NCBI RefSeq assembly: GCF_032911445.1
Contig: NZ_JAWJEJ010000001.1
Coordinates: 2,914,001 to 2,978,000 of the forward strand
Reading direction: 5' to 3'
DNA: 64,000 bases
Source of the DNA: Sphingomonas sp. HF-S4
GTDB lineage: Bacteria; Pseudomonadota; Alphaproteobacteria; Sphingomonadales; Sphingomonadaceae
Part shown: positions 7,221-15,313 of the stretch, in pieces
How the letters are laid out: each line of letters begins with the position of its first letter
Position numbering within the stretch: position 1 is the first letter of the stretch
Notes under the pieces: model-generated
Databases searched by the model: none
Seen by the model: only the letters and a program-made list of their open reading frames with translations
What the model was told of the DNA's origin: nothing
Position numbers and translations under genes: made by a program

Positions 7221-8759
7221 TCAATCCACGGCGCCGAACCAGCGGTGCATCGCTTCGAGAAAGCGTTCGCCATCAGCGGGCTTATCGCTGGCGCAAGCGA
7301 CGAAGCCATCGGGGCGGATCAGTATGGCGCTCAGCCCGAGATGGTCTTTTACCTCAGCGCAGATGTAATCGATCCGACTTCGCCAGGGCTTCGTCAGCGA
7401 CCGATGAGGCGCGCTTGAGGTGAAATCTAGCATCAGGCCACGACCGTGGCGCAAGAGCTCGCCGATCCTGGCGCCACCGACCAGCTCGAAATCCGGCACG
7501 CTGCGACCAACAAGGGGATGATCATCGCCGAGATCGTAGCGCAGCGACACGCCCCAAGCCTGCTCGGCGAAGTATGTCGCGCCGTCGCGCGTGGCCACGA
7601 GATCGCGAACAATGCTCTCGAGCGCGCGGGTGCTTGGCGTGGGACGCATCAGCGCGACCTGCGCTCGCGACCAGTCCAGAACGCGGGCTGCTTGAGGATG
7701 ACGTTCGCCATGATAGCTGTCGATGAGACCGGCACGCGCCGATCCACGGATCGTCGCCGCCAGCTTCCAACCCAGGTTCATCGCGTCGGCGAGGCCCAGG
7801 TTCAAGCCTTGGCCGCCCAACGGCGAATGCACATGAGCGGCGTCCCCTGCGAGCAGCACCGGACCGCGCCGGTAGGAGGTAGCCTGGCGCGCGCGGTCCG
7901 TCCAAGTGGCGGCGAACTTCAGATTGGTGAGCGTGACGTCCGTGCCCGAGATTCGCCGGAGCACCGATTGGACATGCTCCCGCGTGACCGGGTGCATACG
8001 GTGGAAAACGCCGCCATCGAAATCAACCATTGCGATCGTGCCCGGCCTGGCGAAGGTGTACATGCCGGTCGGGGTATAGGTGCGACCGACACTCAGCTTG
8101 TCTGCATCTTCAAGTTCTGCGGCGACCGAGTAGCCCGTGAACTCCGGATCGGTGCCAGCGAAATCGAAGCCAGCGAGCTTCCGAACCCTACTCCGACCGC
8201 CATCGCAGCCGACCAGCCAGGAGGTACGATACACGTTATCCTGGGTTTGAACGGTCACGCCGTCACATTCCGCCTCTATAGCGACGACGCCCTCTCCCCG
8301 CTTGATGATCGTGCCCCTTGCAATCGCCCGAGCGGTGAGCGAACCCTCGAGTGACTGCATGTCCACCGCAAGGTTGAAGCCTGCCGGGCTGGGCAACCGA
8401 TACGGCCAGCGCGTCGAATCAACATCCTCCGCGAAGAAGGGAATGCCGGCGAAATGTCCGGCGGGACGACGTTGCTGCTGCAGCCAATGCGCCGACGCCG
8501 GCATCGTCCCGGCTTCGTCTTTCGCTTGCTGAAGCGCGACGATTTGATCGAGCAATCCGCGACGATGAAAGGCCTCGAGAGTGGGCGTCGATAACCCGCG
8601 CATCCCGAACGGCAAGATCTTGAGCGGAGATCGCGGATCGGCCGCCTGCTCCAAAAGGAGCACCGAAACCCCAGCCAACCGCAGCTCGCAGGCGAGGAAC
8701 AGGCCGACTGGGCCAGCTCCGGCAATAATGACGTCGTACGTGGATGATTGTGTAGACAT
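7221..8759 (-). CDS. FAD-dependent monooxygenase (aromatic hydroxylase family)
   Basis: A 512-residue group A flavoprotein monooxygenase. The Rossmann dinucleotide motif VIIAGAGPVGLFLACEL is at residues 10-26, followed by SVLLLEQA; the DG-type motif is VGCDGGRSRVRK near residue 185, and the second FAD motif GDAAHVHSPLGGQGLNLG lies near residue 285 with LGWKLAA after it. A C-terminal thioredoxin-like extension ends in CASDKPADGERFLEAMHRWF, as in phenol/rifampicin/PgaE-type hydroxylases. Enzymes of this family hydroxylate aromatic rings or oxidise polyketides using NAD(P)H and oxygen; the substrate is unknown. ATG 8759 is supported by GGGAGC just upstream; the frame to 8879 lacks homology. It lies alone on the minus strand, 285 bases from mop and downstream of the tRNA-Tyr/integrase-remnant region. 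Confidence 0.88.
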   Translation of the reverse strand: MSTQSSTYDVIIAGAGPVGLFLACELRLAGVSVLLLEQAADPRSPLKILPFGMRGLSTPTLEAFHRRGLLDQIVALQQAKDEAGTMPASAHWLQQQRRPAGHFAGIPFFAEDVDSTRWPYRLPSPAGFNLAVDMQSLEGSLTARAIARGTIIKRGEGVVAIEAECDGVTVQTQDNVYRTSWLVGCDGGRSRVRKLAGFDFAGTDPEFTGYSVAAELEDADKLSVGRTYTPTGMYTFARPGTIAMVDFDGGVFHRMHPVTREHVQSVLRRISGTDVTLTNLKFAATWTDRARQATSYRRGPVLLAGDAAHVHSPLGGQGLNLGLADAMNLGWKLAATIRGSARAGLIDSYHGERHPQAARVLDWSRAQVALMRPTPSTRALESIVRDLVATRDGATYFAEQAWGVSLRYDLGDDHPLVGRSVPDFELVGGARIGELLRHGRGLMLDFTSSAPHRSLTKPWRSRIDYICAEVKDHLGLSAILIRPDGFVACASDKPADGERFLEAMHRWFGAVD

Positions 8760-9277
8760 GGAAGCTCCCGCGTCGAATATCGTTCGACCGGAGCGTTCCC
8801 CGAACCGGAGACCACGCCGACGAACGGTCGGGCACCCATCGGTGTCCTTGTTCGTCGCGGGGATCTCGGGCGAGGCCAAAGACCAGAGCTTCCGTTACCG
8901 GAAGGACTTGGGCTGACCAGACCAAGTCTGCCTTTTCCGACATCTCAGATGTAACGCGTGGAGCGTCGCTCCGCAACTAGAGCCCGCCAAGACCGCGGGC
9001 ACTTGCCAACCGCGATAGCAACAAGCGTATCGTCATCGATCAAAGTGGCAGAATTGGCCTATCGCTCGCCGACGGTCAGTCGCCGTAGTAGGAGATCGAT
9101 GATGGTGCCAACGAATGCCTCAGGGATTTCCTTGCGAGCCCGCCCGAGGCCCGTCTTCGACCTTGTCAGGCTCACGCGCGCCACACCCATTCCGTACCGG
9201 CCTTCCGCACCACATTGGGCAGGAAGAACCGAGTAGAATCAACGTCATACTGAGATGTAAGCCCTTCAGTGGGCGGA
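8760..9277. other. Gap between FAD monooxygenase and tRNA-Tyr
   Basis: About 520 bases without an intact gene. The half nearest the tRNA contains the integrase-like remnant (9059-9190); the half nearest the monooxygenase presumably holds its promoter. The other frames give no recognisable protein. The region looks like decayed DNA beside a tRNA integration site. Confidence 0.5.
9059..9190 (-). pseudogene. Remnant resembling the N-terminus of a tyrosine-recombinase/integrase
   Basis: A 43-codon frame (ATG 9190, TAG 9059) reads MGVARVSLTRSKTGLGRARK and then EIPEAFVGTI. The wording resembles the short N-terminal strand and helix of tyrosine-type phage integrases (commonly ...LTR.K.G...RK.IPE...). 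The similarity ends after about 30 residues and no catalytic domain follows. It points away from the 3' end of tRNA-Tyr, 87 bases distant, which is where an island integrase usually begins. Recognition is from memory of the family pattern only, so this could instead be chance. Confidence 0.35.
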
Positions 9278-9364
9278 TGGTGGACAGGGCTGGATTCGAA
9301 CCAGCGTACGGGAAACCCGGGCAGATTTACAGTCTGCTGCCTTTAACCACTCGGCCACCTGTCC
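9278..9364 (-). tRNA. tRNA-Tyr (GTA)
   Basis: Minus strand starts GGACAGGTGGCCGAGTGG and ends in CCTGTCC-A-CCA, so CCA is encoded (9278-9280). The acceptor stem GGACAGG/CCTGTCC pairs perfectly, the anticodon stem-loop reads GCAGACTGTAAATCTGC with anticodon GTA at 9328-9330, a long class II variable arm (CCGGGTTTCCCG) follows, and the T-arm is CTGGTTCGAATCCAG. Length without CCA is 84 bases, right for a bacterial tRNA-Tyr. Confidence 0.97.
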
Positions 9365-9416
9365 ATTGGTGCCGCTAGCGAAGCGAGGGCGGTCCAATGC
9401 CGAAGCGACTCCGCCC

Positions 9417-9422
9417 TGTCAA
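9417..9422 (-). promoter_or_regulatory. Possible -35 element (TTGACA) of tRNA-Tyr
   Basis: A perfect TTGACA on the minus strand, 53 bases before the mature tRNA 5' end. A sigma-70 start 30-35 bases on would leave a leader of about 20 bases. The matching -10 (around 9394-9399) is poor, so confidence is moderate. Confidence 0.4.
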
Positions 9423-9486
9423 CGCCTTGCGCACAGGTTCTGCGGCGCATAGCGTCCCAATCATCCCTTCCGCCCGCAGGAGTCCC

Positions 9487-11100
9487 ATGCGCACCGCTGC
9501 CGCCATCCTCGCCATTGCACTCGCCGCCTCGCCGCTCGCCGCGCAGTCGGTCGATCGCAACGAAGTGAACCGCATCCTCGACGAGGGCTTCAACCGCTCC
9601 GAGGCGATGCTCACGCTCCAGCATCTCACCGATCATATCGGCCCGCGCCTCACCAATTCGCCGGGCATGCGCGCCGCCGAGGAGTGGACGCTGTCGAAGT
9701 TCCGCTCATGGGGACTCAAGAACGCGCACAAGGAAGGCTTCGATTTCGGCCGCGGCTGGTGGATCGAGCGGTCGAGCGCGCGGATGGTCAGCCCGCGTCC
9801 GATCACCCTGACTGCGATCCCGATCGCGTGGACTCCCGCCACCGCGGGCAGGATCAGCGCGCCGGTGATCGTCGCGCCGATGACCGAGGAGCGCCATTTC
9901 GAGCGCTATCGCGGTAAGCTCGCCGGCAAGATCGTGATGGTCACGCTTCCCAATGACGGCTCCGAGCCGACCGATCCGGCGTTCAAGCGCTGGACCGGCG
10001 ATGAACTTGCCAAGTTCGACACCTACGAACAGCCCAAATACGATCCCGAGGCGAGCGACCGCCGGATGAAGCGGCTCGACTATGCCGCCAAGCTCGACGC
10101 CTTCCTCAAGGCAGAGGGCGCCGCCGCCTACGCCACCATGTCGCCGCGCGACGGCAAGCTGGTCCACGGCGCAGGCTATCTGTTCGGCGCCGGCGAGACC
10201 CAGCAGGTGCCCGGCGTCGAGATCGCCGCCGAGGATTATCGCCGCCTCGCCCGCCTCGCCAAGCAGGGCAATGCCCCGGTCGTCGAGCTCGAGAACGTCG
10301 TCCATTTCGTCGATACCGACACCCAGGCGTACAACATCTTCGCCGACATCCCCGGCAGCGATCCCTCGGGCGCCTATGTCATGGCCGGCGCGCATCTCGA
10401 CAGCTGGGCCGCGGGCGACGGCGCAGTCGATAATGCCGCGGGCGTCGCGATGGTGATGGAGGCCGCGCGCATCCTCCAGGCGATGGGCGTCAAGCCCAAG
10501 CGCACGATCCGCTTCGCGCTCTGGGCGGGCGAGGAACAGGGCCTGCTCGGCTCGATGGACTATGTCGAGAAGCACGTCGCCAGCCGCCAGCGCAAGCCGG
10601 GCGCGCCGAACACGGGGCTCGCGCGCTTCTATGGCTGGGCCAATCGCTGGCCGATCGCCCGCCAGCCGGGCTACGACAAGCTCGTAGCCTACTTCAATCT
10701 CGACAACGGCTCGGGCAAGATCCGCGGGATCAACACCGAGAATAACGGCGCGGTGGTCCCCACCTTCCGCGACTGGTTCGCGCCGTTCAATTCGCTGGGC
10801 GCCAGCACCGTCGCGATCCGCAAGTCGGGCGGCACCGACCATGTGTTCTTCTCCGCGGTCGGCATCCCGGCGTTCCAGTTCATCCAGGATCCGCTCGACT
10901 ATGGCAGCCGGCTCCACCATACGAGCATCGACACCTTCGATCACATCAAGCCCGCCGACGTGCGGCAGGCATCGGCAATCCTCGCCAGCTTCCTGCTCAA
11001 CGCCGCCAATGCCGACAAGCCGCTGCCGCGGCTCCCCTTCCCCACCGAGCCGAACGTCACCGATCCGTTCGCTTACCCCAATCCGGACGATCTAGACTGA
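9487..11100 (+). CDS. Secreted M28-family zinc metallopeptidase with PA domain
   Basis: A 537-residue exported aminopeptidase-type enzyme. The signal peptide is MRTAAAILAIALAASPLAAQ. A protease-associated insert covers roughly residues 110-270 (KLAGKIVMVTLPNDG). Zinc-ligand motifs of the M28 fold are visible: GAHLDSWAAGDGAVDNAAGV (His and Asp ligands), LWAGEEQGLLGS (Glu base and ligand), FNLDNGSGK (Asp) and LHHTSIDTFDHI (His). The enzyme should remove N-terminal residues from peptides in the periplasm or outside the cell. ATG 9487 is chosen over 9397 because it begins the signal peptide and GCAGGAG precedes it. Its TGA overlaps the rlmB ATG (ATGA-type junction at 11100). Confidence 0.9.
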   Translation: MRTAAAILAIALAASPLAAQSVDRNEVNRILDEGFNRSEAMLTLQHLTDHIGPRLTNSPGMRAAEEWTLSKFRSWGLKNAHKEGFDFGRGWWIERSSARMVSPRPITLTAIPIAWTPATAGRISAPVIVAPMTEERHFERYRGKLAGKIVMVTLPNDGSEPTDPAFKRWTGDELAKFDTYEQPKYDPEASDRRMKRLDYAAKLDAFLKAEGAAAYATMSPRDGKLVHGAGYLFGAGETQQVPGVEIAAEDYRRLARLAKQGNAPVVELENVVHFVDTDTQAYNIFADIPGSDPSGAYVMAGAHLDSWAAGDGAVDNAAGVAMVMEAARILQAMGVKPKRTIRFALWAGEEQGLLGSMDYVEKHVASRQRKPGAPNTGLARFYGWANRWPIARQPGYDKLVAYFNLDNGSGKIRGINTENNGAVVPTFRDWFAPFNSLGASTVAIRKSGGTDHVFFSAVGIPAFQFIQDPLDYGSRLHHTSIDTFDHIKPADVRQASAILASFLLNAANADKPLPRLPFPTEPNVTDPFAYPNPDDLD

Positions 11101-11846
11101 TGGCACGCAAAGGACACCGACCCAGCAAGGCACCCGCATCGCGCCCGCGCTTCTATGGCCGGCATGCGGTGCTGGCGGCGCTCGACAATCCCGAACGCAC
11201 CGTGCGGAAAATCTGGGGGACGCGCGAGGCGCTGGGCGGGCTCGACATCCCCGCGTCGATCCCGATCACCTTCGCCGACGTCGCCGATCTCGGCCGGCTG
11301 GTGCCCGGCGACGCGCCGCACCAGGGGCTTGTCGTCGAAGTCGATCCGCTCGAGGATATCTGGCTCGGCGACCTGCTCGCGCAGGGCGAAGGTGACCAGC
11401 GGCCGCTGGTGGTGCTCGATCAGGTGACCGATCCGCACAATGTCGGCGCGGTTCTGCGCTCGGCGGCGGCGTTCGACGCGCTCGGCATCATCACCCAGGA
11501 CCGCCACTCGCCGCCCGAATCGGGATCGCTGGCGCGCTCGGCCTCGGGCACGCTCGAGACCGTGCCCTGGGTGCGCGTGGTCAACCTGGCCCGCGCGCTC
11601 GAGGAGATCGCCGAGGCCCAGTTCTGGAGGATCGGGCTCACCGGGCACGCCGACAAGACGTTGGGCGAAGTGATGGGCCAGGGCCGGATCGCGCTGGTGC
11701 TCGGCGCCGAAGGCGAAGGCATGCGCCAGAACACCGAGACGCATTGCGACCAGTTGGCCAAGCTGCCGATCTCGGACAAGGTCGAAAGCCTCAACGTATC
11801 CAACGCGGCGGCCGTGGCGCTCTACGCGATCGCCGCGCGCGGCTGA
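11100..11846 (+). CDS. rlmB: 23S rRNA (guanosine-2'-O-)-methyltransferase RlmB (TrmH/SpoU family)
   Basis: A 248-residue SPOUT methyltransferase. The N-terminal L30e-like substrate-binding domain contains FYGRHAVLAALDNPERTV; the catalytic trefoil-knot domain has VVLDQVTDPHNVGAVLRSAAA (SPOUT motif 1), LVLGAEGEGMR (motif 2) and KLPISDKVESLNVSNAAAVAL (motif 3). It 2'-O-methylates G2251 (E. coli numbering) of the 23S rRNA P-loop using S-adenosylmethionine. Its ATG shares a base with the stop of the M28 peptidase, so translational coupling is likely. Other TrmH members are possible, but the N-terminal pattern fits RlmB best. Confidence 0.88.
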   Translation: MARKGHRPSKAPASRPRFYGRHAVLAALDNPERTVRKIWGTREALGGLDIPASIPITFADVADLGRLVPGDAPHQGLVVEVDPLEDIWLGDLLAQGEGDQRPLVVLDQVTDPHNVGAVLRSAAAFDALGIITQDRHSPPESGSLARSASGTLETVPWVRVVNLARALEEIAEAQFWRIGLTGHADKTLGEVMGQGRIALVLGAEGEGMRQNTETHCDQLAKLPISDKVESLNVSNAAAVALYAIAARG

Positions 11847-11936
11847 GGACAAGGGAGCGGCTTGCGAGCACGACGGCATAGGATGCCAGTGACCGCGCAT
11901 TCCGCTCCCGCTAGCATGCGCCCGAGAGGAGTCGGC

Positions 11937-12353
11937 ATGGGCGCAATCTTCGAGCGGTTCGCGCAGGCGGTCGCGGCATGGGCGGGACGGCCGATCGCGT
12001 TTGCCGTGGCGTTCCTGATCGTCATGGGCTGGGGCGTCAGCGGGCCGGTGTTCGGCTGGTCGGACACTTGGCAGCTCGTCATCAACACCGGCACCACGAT
12101 CGTCACCTTCCTGATGGTTTTCCTGATCCAGAACGCGCAGAACCGCGACGCTGCGGCTATCCAGGCCAAGCTCGACGAAATGATCCGCGCGCTCGGCACT
12201 GCCCGCAACGAATTCATCGGGATCGAGCATCTGAGCGAGAAGGAGCTGATTGTGATCCGCGACAGGCTCGAGCGCGAATGCGGCGGCAAGACCTCCGAGC
12301 GGCACCGGGGCATCGCCCGGCTGCTCCAGCGGCGGGGCAGCGCCGCGCCATAG
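11937..12353 (+). CDS. Low-affinity iron permease family membrane protein
   Basis: A 138-residue protein with two transmembrane segments (IAFAVAFLIVMGWGVSGPVF and TTIVTFLMVFLIQNAQNRD), the latter being the most conserved text of the low-affinity iron permease family (PF04120), followed by IQAKLDEMIRALGTARNEFIGIEHLSEKEL. In bacteria the transport role is unproven; members are small inner-membrane proteins. ATG 11937 is preferred over 11862 because GAGAGGAG lies eight bases upstream and the family begins at ...FERFA. It stands alone between rlmB and the PhyH gene. Confidence 0.85.
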   Translation: MGAIFERFAQAVAAWAGRPIAFAVAFLIVMGWGVSGPVFGWSDTWQLVINTGTTIVTFLMVFLIQNAQNRDAAAIQAKLDEMIRALGTARNEFIGIEHLSEKELIVIRDRLERECGGKTSERHRGIARLLQRRGSAAP

Positions 12354-12437
12354 CCGCAGGGCATTGGCGAGTGCGCGCACGCTTCTTGCCGCACATCGCG
12401 TCCGGGGAGAGGATCGCGGGGTCCGGACGTGGAGGAA

Positions 12438-13295
12438 ATGGTGGGTTTCGAACGACCTCAGCCGCAGGGCGACGACACTGTCGCCCAGTTCCGGCGCGAC
12501 GGCTATGCCGTACTGCGCGGCTTCTTCACACCCGATGAGGTCTCCGAAATCGGCGCCGCGATCGACCAGGTCCATGCCGAAGGCGTCGCGCATGGCCGCA
12601 GCTTCCGCCACGGCAACCTGTTCTACAATGTCGCGCCCGACGACCACGGCGCGCCGACGGTGCGAATGGTGCAATGGCCGTCCTATCACCAGCCGGTGCT
12701 CGAAGCGGTGCGGCGCGACCCGCGCTTCGCCACGATGCTTGGCCCGCTGATCGGCGGCGACGTCAAGCAGATCATTAACCAGCTCCACTGGAAGGCGCCA
12801 GGAGCGATGGGCGACTTCGCCTGGCACCAGGATTCGCGCTTCCGTAAGCCGGACGACTGCTACCGCAATCTCGGCACCTCCTATGTGCAGACCGGGCTGG
12901 CGATCGATCCGCACAATCCGGGATCGGGCGGCATGCGCTTCATCCCGCGCAGCCATCTCCAGGGCGATCTCGACCTCGACATTGACACCGAAGTGCTCGG
13001 CAATTCGATGGCCGACGCGGTGCTGCTCGCCGCCGGGCTCGCGCCCGAGGAGACGATCGACCTCGTCCTCGAGCCCGGCGATCTCGCCTTGTGGAACCCC
13101 TATCTGGTGCACGGTTCGGGGACCAACCGATCGGACCACCAGCGTCGTCTCTACATCAATGGCTATGTCCGCGCCGAGGATTGCGACCGCGGCGAATGGG
13201 CATTCCGGGGCGGCCAGCCCGTGCCGCTCGGCGCCGAGCCGGTGCTGGTCCATTACGAGCAGCTCTTCGAACGCGGCGAGCCGCATTACGTCTGA
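12438..13295 (+). CDS. Phytanoyl-CoA dioxygenase (PhyH) family protein
   Basis: A 285-residue Fe(II)/2-oxoglutarate oxygenase. The opening RRDGYAVLRGFFTPDEV is the usual PhyH start. The metal triad appears as WHQDSRF (HxD) and the distal His in YLVHGSGTNRSDHQRRL, with the Arg/Ser of that stretch expected to bind 2-oxoglutarate; GGMRFIPRSHLQGDL is also typical. The reaction is hydroxylation of a small lipid or metabolite; substrate unknown. Start is uncertain: a GTG at 12429 lies inside the GGAGG sequence, so ATG 12438 (or GTG 12441, better spaced) is more likely. No operon partner is evident. Confidence 0.85.
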   Translation: MVGFERPQPQGDDTVAQFRRDGYAVLRGFFTPDEVSEIGAAIDQVHAEGVAHGRSFRHGNLFYNVAPDDHGAPTVRMVQWPSYHQPVLEAVRRDPRFATMLGPLIGGDVKQIINQLHWKAPGAMGDFAWHQDSRFRKPDDCYRNLGTSYVQTGLAIDPHNPGSGGMRFIPRSHLQGDLDLDIDTEVLGNSMADAVLLAAGLAPEETIDLVLEPGDLALWNPYLVHGSGTNRSDHQRRLYINGYVRAEDCDRGEWAFRGGQPVPLGAEPVLVHYEQLFERGEPHYV

Positions 13296-13601
13296 GATCA
13301 CGCCCGTTGCCAACCGGAAGGTTGGTAGCTTGGGATAGCAAACCCTTTGGTTGGCATAAAAACACGCGGACTCGCGTGGGTTTCGCCGCTCCGGGGCGCG
13401 AGTCAACCGGTGGTTGATTGACTCGATACGCAGGTTGCGAGTCAAGCGCCGAGCGCAAGATCGCGAGGGCGTGGCGCCGGGGTGATGCAACGCGGCCATA
13501 TTAGAACCAAGGCAGAACAAATCCTACATTGCCAGCGTTTTCGAGGCCTGATGCTCAGCAGGCTTGCGCTCGCCACATCTTCGGATTAGACACTGAACCA
13601 T
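13296..13601. other. Intergenic region rich in short palindromes and GANTC sites
   Basis: About 300 bases without a gene. It holds CAACC-GGAA-GGTTG (13311-13324), CGCG-GACT-CGCG (13365-13376), a GAGTCAACC/GGTTGATTGACTC repeat (13400-13424), four GANTC sites in 75 bases, and a 17-mer (13518-13534) repeated near rsmE. Presumably it includes the promoter of the ArsR/SRPBCC pair. Confidence 0.5.
13369..13443. promoter_or_regulatory. Cluster of four GANTC (CcrM-type) sites
   Basis: GANTC occurs at 13369-13373, 13400-13404, 13420-13424 and 13439-13443. Chance expectation is about one per 256 bases at even composition. Two of them form the arms of GAGTCAA...TTGACTC. In alphaproteobacteria CcrM methylates GANTC and GcrA reads hemimethylated promoters, so cell-cycle control of a promoter here is possible. 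Confidence 0.4.
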
Positions 13602-13958
13602 ATGGTTCAGCATGCGCACGCGTCCCTCGATCTCTCCTTCTCCGCGCTGTCCGATGCGACGCGGCGCGGGATCATCGATCGGCTCGGACAAGGCCAAGCG
13701 TCGATCACCGTTCTCGCGGACCGGTTCGGGATGACGCTGACCGGTATGAAAAAGCACGTCCAGGTGCTTGAGCAGGCGGGGTTCGTCGTCACGCAGAAGG
13801 TCGGGCGGGTGCGCACGTGCCGCCTCGGGCAGCGGGGCCTCGAGGCCGAAGCCGCGTGGATCGAGGCACACCGCAAGCTCTTTGAGGACCGCTTCGACGC
13901 ATTGGACGAAATCATCAGCGAACTGAAAGAGGAGGCAGGCCATGGATCAGCCGGTTAG
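13602..13958 (+). CDS. ArsR/SmtB-family transcriptional regulator
   Basis: A 118-residue winged-helix repressor. The fold is evident from FSALSDATRRGIIDRLGQGQ, the recognition region ITVLADRFGMTLTGMKKHVQ and the wing segment VVTQKVGRVRTCRL. There is no cysteine metal site of the arsenic type. This subgroup is nearly always encoded with an SRPBCC/AHSA1 protein, as here: the downstream gene starts 17 bases before this one ends. It presumably represses its own operon; the signal is unknown. The region before it is unusually rich in palindromes and GANTC sites. Confidence 0.9.
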   Translation: MVQHAHASLDLSFSALSDATRRGIIDRLGQGQASITVLADRFGMTLTGMKKHVQVLEQAGFVVTQKVGRVRTCRLGQRGLEAEAAWIEAHRKLFEDRFDALDEIISELKEEAGHGSAG

Positions 13959-14442
13959 CAGTAGGGACGGGGCACAGAATCGCACGTCGATCGAGCGCAA
14001 GGGCGACCGCGAACTCCTCGTCACGCGGACGTTCGACGCGCCGCCGAGCATCGTCTTCAAGGCGTGGAGCCAGGCCGAATTGTTCCGGCGCTGGTGGATG
14101 CCGAAATCGGTGACCGGCGTTTCGCTCGTTTCGTGCGAGTTGGACGTCCGCACCGGCGGCAAATACCGGCTGGAGTTCGGCACCGGCGGCCCGGAAACGA
14201 TGTCGTTCTATGGCAAGTATCTCGAGGTAGTACCGAACGAGCGCATCGTCTGGACCAACGACGAGGGCGAGGAAGGCGCGATCACCACCGTGACGTTCGA
14301 GGATCAGGGCGGAAAGACGCTGCTGACCTTCCACGAGGCCTATCCGTCCGAGCAGGCGCTCGCAGAAGCGCTACAGGGATCGGCGGCCGGATTGCCCGAG
14401 CAGATGGACCAGCTCGACGAATTGCTCTCCAGCCTGGACTAA
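13942..14442 (+). CDS. SRPBCC (AHSA1-like, START-fold) protein
   Basis: A 166-residue SRPBCC-domain protein. Landmark text is ELLVTRTFDAPPSIVFKAWS, FRRWWMPKSVTG, YRLEFGTGGPETMSFYGKYLEVVPNERIVWTNDE and VTFEDQGGKTLLTFHE, the standard AHSA1/YndB-like order. The fold provides a hydrophobic cavity for a lipid-like or aromatic ligand; no catalytic residue can be assigned. It overlaps the ArsR gene and is followed by a strong hairpin (14451-14482), so the operon is probably these two genes only. Confidence 0.9.
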   Translation: MDQPVSSRDGAQNRTSIERKGDRELLVTRTFDAPPSIVFKAWSQAELFRRWWMPKSVTGVSLVSCELDVRTGGKYRLEFGTGGPETMSFYGKYLEVVPNERIVWTNDEGEEGAITTVTFEDQGGKTLLTFHEAYPSEQALAEALQGSAAGLPEQMDQLDELLSSLD

Positions 14443-14450
14443 TCGCACGG

Positions 14451-14482
14451 CGCGGACCTTCGCTCGCAAGCGAAGGTCCGCG
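14451..14482. terminator. Strong hairpin, probable bidirectional terminator
   Basis: CGCGGACCTTCGCT and its perfect complement enclose the loop CGCA, a 14-bp stem. It lies between convergent genes (SRPBCC on +, the 3-keto-disaccharide hydrolase-like gene on -). There is no clear T-run, so termination efficiency is uncertain. Confidence 0.6.
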
Positions 14483-14510
14483 TCCATCCGAGAGGATCGG
14501 CGGGCTGCGC

Positions 14511-15269
14511 TCAGTCGAGCCGGAGCACTTCGATCTTGCGGAACTCGATCTGATGGCCTTCGCTCTGCAGCGCGATATAGCCTTGGCGCAGCGCCAGCTT
14601 GCCGCCCGCCGCGGCGATCAGCGGCTGGGCATCCTTGTCCTGCGGATCGAGTTCGGCCGCCGAATAATGCAGCACCGGCTTGCCGTCGATGAAATGGGTG
14701 ATGCGGCCATCGGGCAGCACTTCCAGTGCCGCCTTGGTCCAGCGGCCTACGGGGAGCAGCGGCGACGTGGAGAGGATGCAGTGGCGCGGATCGCGCGTGC
14801 CCTCGATCACCACGGTGGTGCCGGGGGTGCAGAGATTGCCGCTGGGTTCGCGGGTAGGGCGTGGGACACCCAATAGCTGAAATTCGAGGCTCACCGGGAA
14901 TTGCTGGTCGCGCCGCATCGTCGCGGGCGGCTGGGCATGGAACATGATTCCAGAATTGCTCGCCTGCCAGGGCTGGATGCCGGGGAGCGATTCGCCGAGC
15001 AGCCGATAGTCGAAGCGAATGCGATAGGCCCCGAGCGGAGCCTTCCAGAACAAGTGGCCGAAATCGCCTTCGAACCTGGAATAGTTGGCATGCGAGACGC
15101 GGATCGCGCCGTCCTGCACAACGAACATGTGCAGCGGATCCTCCCCCAGCGCGCGGCCGGTGATCTTGGGCGTCCAGCCGGCGAGCGTCTTGCCGTCGAA
15201 GATCGATTGCCACTTGGGCGCGGGCGCGGCGCCGAGCAGCGCGAGCATGGGGAGGAGCAGGTATCGCAT
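14511..15269 (-). CDS. Secreted 3-keto-disaccharide hydrolase-like (DUF1080) protein
   Basis: A 252-residue exported protein with signal peptide MRYLLLPMLALLGAAPA. The DUF1080/3-keto-disaccharide hydrolase fold is shown by WQSIFDGKTLAGWTPK, LFWKAPLGAYRIRFDYR, ASNSGIMFHAQPP and the end motif GYIALQSEGHQIEFRKIEVLRL. These concanavalin-like domains act on 3-keto-glycosides made by periplasmic dehydrogenases, but many members are uncharacterised. It follows the subtilisin gene on the same strand with a 44-base gap. No 3-keto-glycoside dehydrogenase genes are nearby, so pathway assignment is weak. Confidence 0.85.
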   Translation of the reverse strand: MRYLLLPMLALLGAAPAPKWQSIFDGKTLAGWTPKITGRALGEDPLHMFVVQDGAIRVSHANYSRFEGDFGHLFWKAPLGAYRIRFDYRLLGESLPGIQPWQASNSGIMFHAQPPATMRRDQQFPVSLEFQLLGVPRPTREPSGNLCTPGTTVVIEGTRDPRHCILSTSPLLPVGRWTKAALEVLPDGRITHFIDGKPVLHYSAAELDPQDKDAQPLIAAAGGKLALRQGYIALQSEGHQIEFRKIEVLRLD

Positions 15270-15313
15270 GGGCGGACTGTGCCGCCAGCCGGACCGCCCT
15301 GCAAGCCGAAGGG

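Noticed and set aside
11073..13520. Long minus-strand frame (815 codons)
   Set aside because: Covers rlmB, the iron-permease-like gene and the PhyH gene in antisense; no domain seen.
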